Origin: JACOMS01 sp051252005
GTDB lineage: Bacteria > Pseudomonadota > Alphaproteobacteria > Caulobacterales > Maricaulaceae
Direction of reading: 5' to 3'
NCBI GenBank assembly: GCA_051252005.1
Contig: JBPOEZ010000005.1
Location: forward strand, 186,001 to 250,000
DNA: 64,000 nucleotides
This document shows, one piece after another, positions 50,975 to 58,819 of the stretch (its first letter is position 1; every line of letters begins with the position of its first letter). Under the pieces are notes generated by a model. It was given only the letters and a program-made list of their open reading frames with translations. It was not told the DNA's origin and ran no database searches. A program made the position numbers and the translations under genes.

Positions 50975-53776
50975 CTAGTAAGTGTAACGTGCGCCGATGA
51001 TGAAAGAGCGGCCATATTCGTCATATTGAGAGAGACGAGATTCATCACCGAAGTAATAATATTCCCCCTCATTGGTCAGGTTCTTGCCTTCAACATAGAC
51101 TTGGAATTGATCGTTGACTTTATACTTGGCAGACGCTTCGACAACCATACGGTCATCGGTTGTCCGGTCTAAATTTTCGTCAACCAATTCATCGAGGTAG
51201 TCGCCGCGGAAATTGGTGGAGACGCGCAGGTCCCATGGCCCGTCTTCATAGGCTAGGGCGACGTTCCAAACCGTGCCAGCTTGCTTGAGGAACGGAACTT
51301 TACGTCCGTCTGGCAAGGTGGCTTCACTATCGGAAAGTGTCAAATTGCCAGAAAGAAGGAACCCGTCGAGGGCGGCAGAGAGATCGCCGAGGTTCTGGAC
51401 GTAGTTTAATTCGACGCCGTAAATCTCGCTCTTTCCGACATTGATGAATGTGTTGACCTCGTCGATGCCTGCAAGTGTTGCTGCAGGTAAGAAGCTTAGG
51501 TCAACGCTAGTCGGTAGATCGGCTATGTCATAAGTGGCTGGGAAGATGGCGTCTGAAATGTCTTTATAGAAAAGTCCTACAGAGAAAACCGACAGATTTG
51601 TTGGGTAGAACTCTAAGCCCAAATCAAAATTGGCCGCCTTATAAGGGTCAAGATCGGGATTACCCAATTCAATCTCGTCGCGGTCATCATTGAGCAAAGC
51701 GGTCGGCGCCATGTCGCCAAAGGCGGGGCGGACGACAGCGGCGTAATAGGCTGCACGGCCAATAAGCTTATCTGTGAAATCATATTTGACGTTCAAGCTT
51801 GGTAGAAAATGGCTGTAATCATTGGAGACATTACGCGGCGTGATCGCGAAATTGCTTTCATCAAGAAAAGCGCCTTCTAGATCAACGTTGGTTTGCTCAA
51901 GACGGGCACCCGCAACGACTGTGGTTTTTCCAAGCTCAAACGTGCCCATGCCGTAGGCTGCAAGAATGCGCTCATCAATGACGAAGTCACCAATCGTTGA
52001 TTCTAGAAGACTATCATCTTCCTGCAGTTCTGCGGTAGTGAAGGTATCGCTAAGCGCGGCTGTGAGGTTGGCGTTTGGCCATTGGAACATAGGGTTGCCA
52101 AGACGCCATCCTTCGATTTCTGCATTGGCTGTAATGAAGTCAGCCATATTGAGATCGCGCTCATGGAATGTCAGGTTTTGATCGCGCACTTTTTGGCGGT
52201 CACGATATTTTACGCCAGCTTTCCAAGTCACAGGTGTATTGCCCAGCATGCTGTCACGAGCGGCGTTGAACTGGAACGCATATTCCGTGTCTTCGTTGAT
52301 GGTCATTTCTTGCTCGTAAGCATCCATCTCGTAATTAGCCGGGTCGAGAAGGAATGGTAGAGCCTGTCCGGAAACAACAGGCCGTTTGGGGTCTGAGTAA
52401 TCCAGAGTAATGGAGCCCAGAACAGAATCGCGCTGCTCTGGTCCAGAGCGGAAGGCGACGTCATGATTGTCAGTATCGTCTTCTTCGGCGTATGCATATG
52501 AGGCTTGGTAATCAAATGTCCAAGCATCAAGCAAGGTTTCGCCGCCTAGAGAGTAGGTTTGTATGTTGCGGACTTCTGTACGCTGACGCGCTTCAGCATC
52601 AACTTCGCCGCGGCGAATGGTGACACTATTAGCATCTGCGGCAATGATCTCTTCATCAAATTCGCGGAACTCAAGTTTGTTGCGGATTTCGTCGTCTGTG
52701 TATTGATTATAAAGCGTGCGCAAATACAGGTTGGTATTATCGCTGGCACGCCAGTCAAAGTTGGCAACAAGGCCGATCCGTTCACGCGTCAAATCATACC
52801 AGCGCTGCTCATAATCATCATTGGGAATGTAAACATTATTCGTGTCATCAAAGCCCCATTCTCCGATTTCATTGTTGTGGGCTTCAATCGCAAGATCTTG
52901 GTAGTTTACAGATAGTGCAACGCCGAACGTGTCATTGAATGTATTGGAATATGTCAACGTGCCTTTAGGCGATAGCTTCTCTGTGATCTCATTATATTGA
53001 CCTTCAAGCTTGGCGCGAATGAACTGCCCGTTCCGGTCAAAGGCTGAAATAGTCTTGAGGTTGATAACGCCGCCGAGGCTGTCCGCATCGACATCAGGCG
53101 TAAGAGATTTTTGAATTTCGATGCCGTCCAAAAGGTCAGACGGTACGCCGTCGAGTAGCACGCCTCGGCGATCTTCTGGGGAAGGCGTCCGAACGCCATT
53201 GATGGAGGAAGAGATGAGGTCTGTGTTGATACCGCGAATAGACACGTAACGGCCTTCGCCTTGATCATTTTCAACGGAAATGCCGACAGCGCGGGCTAAG
53301 CTATCCGCGACGGTTGTGTCAGGGAAGTTTCCCAAACCGTCTGAGTCGATGATAGTTTTAATAGAATTGGCTGCGCGCTGTTGGTTCAAGGCGCTCGCTT
53401 GGGCCGCTTTCGTACCGACAACAATAATATTGTCATTATAGTCGACATCATCGCCGATTATGACATTGAGCGTTGTCCCGGCTTCTGGAATTTCAATTGT
53501 GTTCGTAATGCTTGGCGTGCCGATATAAGATGTTGTGACAGTGTATTGGCCGGCTGGAATGTTGTTAAGACGGAACGCGCCAAAGCGGTTGGTGGTTGCT
53601 GTGCGGTTCAAGCCGTCCAAGCTTATGACTGCGCCTTCAAATGGCGCTTTTCCTGATGCGTCTGTGACAGTACCGGATAGGGTTTGCGCGAATGCTGGGG
53701 ATGCTAGCGCAGTTCCTAGAGCAATAAGTGAGGCCGAAATTAGGGTTTTGGACGCACGGAGTTTTGATGAAAACAC
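50975..53776 (-). CDS. TonB-dependent receptor, phytase-associated
   Basis: A 933-residue outer-membrane receptor of the TonB-Xanth-Caul type. Residues 1-30 are a signal peptide (LISASLIALGTALASPAFAQ). Next comes an N-terminal carboxypeptidase-regulatory-like domain (residues 30-110, GTVTDASGKAPFEGAVISL), a plug (near residue 150, GNFPDTTVADSLARAVGIS) and a long barrel ending FIIGARYTY. I choose GTG 53776 because AAGGAG stands six bases before it; the ATG at 53833 has none. Substrate is suggested by the phytase gene 9 bases downstream: inositol phosphates. Upstream at 53843-53893 is a phased Pho-like site. Confidence 0.88.
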   Translation of the reverse strand: MFSSKLRASKTLISASLIALGTALASPAFAQTLSGTVTDASGKAPFEGAVISLDGLNRTATTNRFGAFRLNNIPAGQYTVTTSYIGTPSITNTIEIPEAGTTLNVIIGDDVDYNDNIIVVGTKAAQASALNQQRAANSIKTIIDSDGLGNFPDTTVADSLARAVGISVENDQGEGRYVSIRGINTDLISSSINGVRTPSPEDRRGVLLDGVPSDLLDGIEIQKSLTPDVDADSLGGVINLKTISAFDRNGQFIRAKLEGQYNEITEKLSPKGTLTYSNTFNDTFGVALSVNYQDLAIEAHNNEIGEWGFDDTNNVYIPNDDYEQRWYDLTRERIGLVANFDWRASDNTNLYLRTLYNQYTDDEIRNKLEFREFDEEIIAADANSVTIRRGEVDAEARQRTEVRNIQTYSLGGETLLDAWTFDYQASYAYAEEDDTDNHDVAFRSGPEQRDSVLGSITLDYSDPKRPVVSGQALPFLLDPANYEMDAYEQEMTINEDTEYAFQFNAARDSMLGNTPVTWKAGVKYRDRQKVRDQNLTFHERDLNMADFITANAEIEGWRLGNPMFQWPNANLTAALSDTFTTAELQEDDSLLESTIGDFVIDERILAAYGMGTFELGKTTVVAGARLEQTNVDLEGAFLDESNFAITPRNVSNDYSHFLPSLNVKYDFTDKLIGRAAYYAAVVRPAFGDMAPTALLNDDRDEIELGNPDLDPYKAANFDLGLEFYPTNLSVFSVGLFYKDISDAIFPATYDIADLPTSVDLSFLPAATLAGIDEVNTFINVGKSEIYGVELNYVQNLGDLSAALDGFLLSGNLTLSDSEATLPDGRKVPFLKQAGTVWNVALAYEDGPWDLRVSTNFRGDYLDELVDENLDRTTDDRMVVEASAKYKVNDQFQVYVEGKNLTNEGEYYYFGDESRLSQYDEYGRSFIIGARYTY

Positions 53777-54155
53777 GAGTTTCTCCTTGGTGTTACATAA
53801 GTTTAATTGACGCGGGAGATCGTCGACTTTCATGATAGATGCGTGACAAATATTTGAACTCTACGTGACCGTTTCTTTACGCTTTGATGACAGGACGCAG
53901 ACGTTAGCCGCAGACGTGTATGCGCTCTCGATCCAAAACAATTTTGAGGACGTGCCGCGCTAGCGGCGAAGCATTGGATGGGGGGGATGGGCTGACCCGA
54001 AATGAGCCTAAATATTTATCACTGCCAATGCCGATTATGACAGGCCGTTTTATTCTGCCTTCTGGAAACAGAATGAGGCAGGCGAGTAAATGCGGCGTTG
54101 GGCATATCTTGAGTGGGTCGGCAGCGCCGGACCTAAAGCCTAATGGCTCTAAATC
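53777..54155. other. Non-coding gap between TonB receptor and dnaB
   Basis: No gene is supported here. The first part carries the receptor leader and the candidate Pho site (53843-53893). The rest holds an overlapping pair of inverted repeats, CTGCCT at 54055 with AGGCAG at 54076 and ATTCTG with CAGAAT inside it, which may form a hairpin between the divergent units. Nothing else stands out. Confidence 0.5.
53843..53893 (-). promoter_or_regulatory. Candidate PhoB site with 11-base phasing
   Basis: On the minus strand the 7-mers CTGTCAT (53893-53887), CGGTCAC (53871-53865) and TTGTCAC (53849-53843) are spaced exactly 22 bases apart, so they sit on an 11-base lattice; the intervening units are weak. 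PhoB boxes are direct repeats of CTGTCA-like 7-mers at 11-base spacing. The site is 67 bases upstream of the GTG start of the phytase-linked receptor. Phosphate control is inferred. Confidence 0.45.
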
Positions 54156-55649
54156 CTAAAAGTCACCGCCGCCTGCAAACTGATCATCTTGGGCGAGGTT
54201 GCCGAACTTTGTGATGTGGCCTTCGAAGGAAAGCTTGATCGTGCCGATGGGGCCGTGACGTTGTTTGCCGACAATGACTTCGGCCTTACCGTGTAGGCGT
54301 TCCATGTCCTCTTGCCATTTCATATGCTCTTCTGTGCCTTCGGAGGGCTCGGTTCTGGCGATGTAATATTCTTCGCGGAACACGAACATGACCACATCGG
54401 CATCTTGTTCAATGGAACCGGATTCGCGAAGGTCAGAGAGCTGCGGCCGTTTATCATCACGCTGCTCTACTTGGCGTGAAAGCTGCGCGAGGGCGAGGAC
54501 GGGAACATCGAGTTCCTTGGCGAGGGCTTTAAGCCCCTGCGTAATGGCGCTGACTTCTTGTACGCGGCCATCGGAAGATTTCATCGCCTTACCGCCAGTC
54601 AAAAGCTGTAGGTAGTCGACTACAATCATGTCGAGGCCGCCCATGCGTTTGAGGCGGCGCGAGCGCGCGGCAAGCTGCCCGATAGAGATACCACCCGTAT
54701 CATCAATGTGAAGCGGGATATTGCTGATCTCGTCGGCGGCGTCGCGGACAATTTCATATTCTTGGGGCGTAATATCGCCTCGCCGAATTTTATGAGACGG
54801 GACGCCAGATTGCTCGGCGAGCATCCGTGTGGCGAGCTGCTCGGCTGACATCTCTAGGCTAAAGAAGCCGACCCGCGCGCCGTCGGCGGCTTTTGAGATC
54901 CCCGTTTCGGTTTTTTCTTCGCGGAATTTTTTGGCCGCGTGGAACGCAATGTTGGTGGCGAGCGCGGTTTTACCCATAGACGGGCGTCCCGCGAGGATGA
55001 TCAAATCAGAGCGGTGAAAGCCGCCAAGCTGCCTATCCATATCGATCAGGCCTGTGCCTGTGCCTGACATGCTGCCGTCGCGGGCATAGGCGGCGGAGGC
55101 GACTTCGACGGCCTTGATCATGGCCTGTTTAAAGGTCACGAAACCGCCTTGAACGGCGCCGACTTCGGCAAGGTTATAAAGCTGTCCTTCGGCCTCTGTG
55201 ATTTGCTCCCGCGCGTCAGTTTCGCTGTCGGGATCAGAGGCGGAGGCGGCAATGTCGCCGCCGAGACGAATAAGTTCGCGCCGCATTGCCAGATCAAAAA
55301 TCATTTTGGCATATTCAGGGGCCGCCGCGCCAGACGGGGCGTGCAGGAGAAGTTCAGCTAGATATTGCTCGCCGCCAATATCGACTAGGGTTTCGTCTTG
55401 AGAGAAGCGGTTTTTAAGAACAATCGCGTCGGCAAGCTTACCCGTTTCGATTAGGCGCGCAGCCGTATCATAAATGCGGCGGTGAACGGGATTGTAAAAA
55501 TGCTTACCTTCGACAATCGGGCTGACGCGGTGGTAAAGTTCATTGTCATAGAGCATAGCGCCGAGCAAAGCCTGCTCGGCCGCGTTACTATGCGGGGTCG
55601 TATCAAGCGTCTGCCCCGTATCCGTATTTGTATCTTCGATGTAAGCCAT
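54156..55649 (-). CDS. dnaB: Replicative DNA helicase DnaB
   Basis: A 497-residue hexameric helicase. The N-terminal domain starts AEQALLGAMLYDNELYHRV. The RecA-like domain has Walker A RPSMGKTALATNIAF (near residue 220), Walker B DMIVVDYLQLLTGG, QLSRQVEQRDDKRPQLSDLRESGSIEQDADVVMF with the conserved LR(E)SG and arginine finger, and a complete C-terminus. Start ATG 55649. It unwinds DNA at the fork; a DciA-like loader is also in this window (5602). The promoter region carries a composite CtrA/DnaA site. Confidence 0.96.
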   Translation of the reverse strand: MAYIEDTNTDTGQTLDTTPHSNAAEQALLGAMLYDNELYHRVSPIVEGKHFYNPVHRRIYDTAARLIETGKLADAIVLKNRFSQDETLVDIGGEQYLAELLLHAPSGAAAPEYAKMIFDLAMRRELIRLGGDIAASASDPDSETDAREQITEAEGQLYNLAEVGAVQGGFVTFKQAMIKAVEVASAAYARDGSMSGTGTGLIDMDRQLGGFHRSDLIILAGRPSMGKTALATNIAFHAAKKFREEKTETGISKAADGARVGFFSLEMSAEQLATRMLAEQSGVPSHKIRRGDITPQEYEIVRDAADEISNIPLHIDDTGGISIGQLAARSRRLKRMGGLDMIVVDYLQLLTGGKAMKSSDGRVQEVSAITQGLKALAKELDVPVLALAQLSRQVEQRDDKRPQLSDLRESGSIEQDADVVMFVFREEYYIARTEPSEGTEEHMKWQEDMERLHGKAEVIVGKQRHGPIGTIKLSFEGHITKFGNLAQDDQFAGGGDF

Positions 55650-55704
55650 AGACCTACATAGCACAGAGTGTCAGATAAAGTGGAGGGAAATGTCGGAAGA
55701 CTGC

Positions 55705-55730
55705 TGTGGATAAAATTAACATTTTATTAA
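55705..55730. promoter_or_regulatory. Composite DnaA box plus CtrA box
   Basis: Between dnaB and the LysM gene, TGTGGATAA (the reverse of TTATCCACA) is at 55705-55713, and after 2 bases TTAA-CATTTTA-TTAA is at 55716-55730. Read from the minus strand this is TTAA-N7-TTAA, 2 bases, TTATCCACA: the same order and nearly the same spacing as at 4558-4582. Both genes diverge from it. It suggests cell-cycle control; binding is inferred. Confidence 0.6.
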
Positions 55731-55850
55731 GCCTTGTGAACCGCCAGTGAATTGCAGGCAGGCTAGGAAAAACACGGGCTTTGACGAAACATTAACCAAA
55801 CTCTCCCACAATGGGATCCATATACGCCATTTCTCACTAAGGAGGTTCAC

Positions 55851-57056
55851 ATGGCCCGTTACACAATTCTTAGCGCGGTTCTCGCCGTTAGTCTCGCCGC
55901 CGGTACGGCTTTCGCTAAAGACAAACAATCCGACAGCTATATGGTCGTCAAAGACGCCAATGGCCAAGACGCAAAAGTTTTAAAGGCTCAGTTCATTCGC
56001 CCCGGCGATGTTAGCCCCGAAGAGTATGCCCGGCTTCTCGCTGAAGCTGACCGCATCCGCGCTTACCAAGGGCAAGCTCAGTCACCACAATATCAGCAAG
56101 CTCAGCAATATGCTCAACAGCCGCAATACGCTCAACAGCAATATACTGGGCAAGTCTCGCCGGCTAATCCTTTGCCGCCGCAAGCGAATGCGCAGATTAC
56201 TTATAATTCTATGACAGGTAAAGCGCCGCAAACTTATACTGAATATATGGCTGCAAAGCGCGCAACCCTAGCACAGGCACAGCAAGCACAGCTTCAAGCC
56301 CAAGCTCAGCAAGCGCCGATGTATGTTCAGCAGCCGCAAACTGTATACCAAACGCCGCAGCCAACACAGCCAGCGCAACAGGCTCAGTACAGCTATGCGA
56401 ATCCGGTCTATACCGCGCCGCAGCAGCAACAACAGCAACAGCAAGCCTATATTCCTGCGCCGCAGCCAACATCACGTTATCTGCCGCCGTCGAATAACCG
56501 CGTGATTTATGCGGGTATGCCTGATGTGGTCAACGCGTCGCCAAGCATTACAACCGTCGTGCCGCGTCATGTAGCGGCTCCGGTTCCTGCCGTAGGACAT
56601 AGCGTTGTCAAAGGGGATACGCTTTACTCTTTGTCCAAACGTTATGGCATGAAGGTAAATGATCTTAAGGCTGCGAATGGTTTGACGAGTGACACGATTT
56701 CTATCGGGCAGGTTTTGGCGGTTCCGGGCGTCGTCGTAGCGGCGCAACCGCAATATACCGCGCCAGTCGCTACACAGTCACCTGTGAAATATCAGACGCC
56801 AACACAAGGTGCTCAGTATTATACGCGGACATCAACAACGGCCGCGCAGCCGACGCCCCGTATTGTACGTGCCGTACAGCCTGTGCCGCCTGCGGGTGTC
56901 TATGCGGTTTTGCCAAATGATACGATCTTCAGTGTTTCGAATTTCGCTTGCGTCAATCCTTACGACGTCGCCAAGCTGAATGGTTTGACCGATACGACAA
57001 ATCTGACACCTGGCCAAAAGCTAAACATGCCAGTTGGTCATTGCCTTAATAATTAA
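55851..57056 (+). CDS. Exported LysM protein with Gln-rich linker
   Basis: A 401-residue protein. Residues 1-22 are a signal peptide (ends GTAFAK). Residues 75-215 form a glutamine- and proline-rich low-complexity region with AQQ/PQY repeats and a run of eight Gln. LysM domain 1 (GHSVVKGDTLYSLSKRYGMK) is near residue 245, and LysM domain 2 (GVYAVLPNDTIFSVSNFACV) near residue 350, ending CLNN. LysM binds peptidoglycan, so it is probably in the periplasm on the wall. AAGGAGG before the ATG is strong. The promoter shares the composite CtrA/DnaA site with dnaB. Confidence 0.85.
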   Translation: MARYTILSAVLAVSLAAGTAFAKDKQSDSYMVVKDANGQDAKVLKAQFIRPGDVSPEEYARLLAEADRIRAYQGQAQSPQYQQAQQYAQQPQYAQQQYTGQVSPANPLPPQANAQITYNSMTGKAPQTYTEYMAAKRATLAQAQQAQLQAQAQQAPMYVQQPQTVYQTPQPTQPAQQAQYSYANPVYTAPQQQQQQQQAYIPAPQPTSRYLPPSNNRVIYAGMPDVVNASPSITTVVPRHVAAPVPAVGHSVVKGDTLYSLSKRYGMKVNDLKAANGLTSDTISIGQVLAVPGVVVAAQPQYTAPVATQSPVKYQTPTQGAQYYTRTSTTAAQPTPRIVRAVQPVPPAGVYAVLPNDTIFSVSNFACVNPYDVAKLNGLTDTTNLTPGQKLNMPVGHCLNN

Positions 57057-57110
57057 GACCTGAAAAAATTATAGCCTGAATATTTAAGTATGGGCGCTTG
57101 TGTGTTAAAC

Positions 57111-58124
57111 CTAGGCGTTCGACACTTTTATAAGCGTTTCTAAAGCGGCTCTGGCATGTCCAGAGTCGATAGACTTTACCGCCATATCAATCCCAGACGG
57201 AATATCTTTCGCGAGCCCTGCTATCATGAGGGCTGCGCCGCTATTGAGCAGGACAATGTCTCGGTAATGGGAATGTTCGCCAGAGAGAAGCGCGGTCAAG
57301 GCCTGCGCGTTCTCTGCCGGATGTCCGCCGCGTAAACTGTCAATGGTCGTGAGTTCAAAACCGTAGCTTTGCGGCAAAATTTCAAATTCTGTGATCTGTC
57401 CGTCTTTGACTTCCGTGACTTTTGTTGCGCCCGTTGTGCTGATCTCGTCAAGCCCGTCCGCGCCGTAAACAACCCACACATGAGTTGCGCCAAGATCGCG
57501 TAGAGCCTCGGCCATGGGCGCGCGCCAGTGATCTTCGCAGACCCCAAGTAGCATACGTTTCGCGCCTGCTGGATTGGATAATGGGCCGAGAATATTAAAC
57601 AGTGTTCGAACGCCAAGAGCTTTCCGCGCAGGGCCAACGTGGCGCATGGCGGGGTGATGGTTGGGTGCAAACAGGAAGCCAATGCCGGCTTTCATCACGC
57701 ATTCAGCGGCCTTTTCCGGCGAGACCGCGAGATTCACGCCAAGCATAGACAGAGTATCCGCTGTCCCCGTGAGGCTCGATGCCGCGCGATTGCCGTGTTT
57801 GGCTACTTTGGCGCCTGCACCTGCGCAGACAAGGGCGGAGGCGGTGGAAATGGACAGAGTGTGTAAGCCCGTCCCGCCTGTGCCGACAATATCAATGACG
57901 TCAGCATCAATATGAACAGGAGTCATATTATCGCGTAGAACTCGCGTGCCGATGCGGACTTCTTGGCCTGTAATTCCGATCATTTCGAGACCCAGCAAAA
58001 GCGCGCCGATTTGGACGTCGTCGCGGTCTTCGGTAAACATGGCGCGTAGCGCTGACTCAAACTCCTCAGCATTTGGCCGTTGCCGCATAGTGAGTTTTTT
58101 GAAGATTTCAGGATCTATGCTCAC
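57111..58124 (-). CDS. trpD: Anthranilate phosphoribosyltransferase
   Basis: A 337-residue enzyme joining anthranilate to PRPP in tryptophan synthesis. The PRPP motif VGTGGTGLHTLSISTASALV, KHGNRAASSLTG, and RTLFNILGPLSNPAG are present. Its ATG overlaps the stop of trpG by 4 bases. It is the last gene of the trp group here; no trpC follows, since the LysM gene converges on it within 55 bases. Cytoplasmic. Confidence 0.96.
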   Translation of the reverse strand: MSIDPEIFKKLTMRQRPNAEEFESALRAMFTEDRDDVQIGALLLGLEMIGITGQEVRIGTRVLRDNMTPVHIDADVIDIVGTGGTGLHTLSISTASALVCAGAGAKVAKHGNRAASSLTGTADTLSMLGVNLAVSPEKAAECVMKAGIGFLFAPNHHPAMRHVGPARKALGVRTLFNILGPLSNPAGAKRMLLGVCEDHWRAPMAEALRDLGATHVWVVYGADGLDEISTTGATKVTEVKDGQITEFEILPQSYGFELTTIDSLRGGHPAENAQALTALLSGEHSHYRDIVLLNSGAALMIAGLAKDIPSGIDMAVKSIDSGHARAALETLIKVSNA

Positions 58125-58699
58125 AGCTTAATCCCTGCAAGACCGAGGAACGCCGCGATAAGCGCGTGGCCATTCTCTGACGCAATAGATTCTGGATGAA
58201 ACTGGAGGCCGTGTATCGGGCGGGTCTTATGATAAAGGCTCATAATCTCGCCGTCTTCCGTCCAAGCATTGACGGCAAGGCAGTCCGGTAGGCTTTCGCG
58301 CTCTACGGCAAGGCTATGATAGCGCGTGGCTGTGAACGGGCTTTCAAGGCCAGCAAATAATCCCGTTCCGTCATGATGGATCGGCGAGGTTTTGCCGTGC
58401 ATGATGCTTTTTGCGCGAATAACTTTACCGCCAAAGGCTTGCCCAATCGATTGCTGCCCTAGGCACACACCAAGTATCGGAAGGTCATTTGGCGCTCGTT
58501 CTAAAAGATCAAGACACATGCCCGCCTCATTGGGCGTACAAGGGCCCGGGGAAAGCAATACGGCCTTCGCGCCTAGGGCCAAAGCCTCTTCTGCGCTCAT
58601 ATCATCATTGCGAATGACGTGCGTCTGAGCGCCTATTTCCTGCGCGTAGTGCACAAGATTATAGGTAAAGCTGTCATAATTGTCGACGATCAGGAGCAT
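58121..58699 (-). CDS. trpG: Anthranilate synthase glutamine amidotransferase subunit
   Basis: A 192-residue class I glutamine amidotransferase that supplies ammonia to TrpE. Catalytic Cys is in GVCLGQQSIGQ, His and Glu in GLQFHPESIAS. Start ATG 58699. It is coupled to trpD by a 4-base overlap but separated from trpE by a 120-base gap with a palindromic element. It may also serve folate synthesis (PabA), as is common for TrpG. Confidence 0.95.
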   Translation of the reverse strand: MLLIVDNYDSFTYNLVHYAQEIGAQTHVIRNDDMSAEEALALGAKAVLLSPGPCTPNEAGMCLDLLERAPNDLPILGVCLGQQSIGQAFGGKVIRAKSIMHGKTSPIHHDGTGLFAGLESPFTATRYHSLAVERESLPDCLAVNAWTEDGEIMSLYHKTRPIHGLQFHPESIASENGHALIAAFLGLAGIKL

Positions 58700-58718
58700 G
58701 TTTTTAATCTCACGACTT

Positions 58719-58790
58719 CTGTCATCCCGGCCCTTGCGCCGGGATCTCGCGCAACCCTGTCGAGGCCCCGGATCAAGTCCGGGGTGACAG
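58719..58790. repeat. Palindromic intergenic repeat element
   Basis: CTGTCATCCCGG (58719-58730) and CCGGGGTGACAG (58779-58790) are reverse complements at 11 of 12 positions. Inside are two hairpins: ATCCCGG with CCGGGAT, and CCCCGGA with TCCGGGG. Such GTCATCCCGG elements occur in many copies between genes in alphaproteobacteria. It lies between trpE and trpG and might act on their transcription or mRNA stability. Confidence 0.7.
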
Positions 58791-58819
58791 GTTTATTAAG
58801 GGCGGTTATCTCTCTCATC

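Noticed and set aside
53920..54159. A 79-codon frame in the gap before dnaB
   Set aside because: It has no ribosome-binding site or recognisable sequence, and overlaps the end of dnaB; I treat the gap as non-coding.
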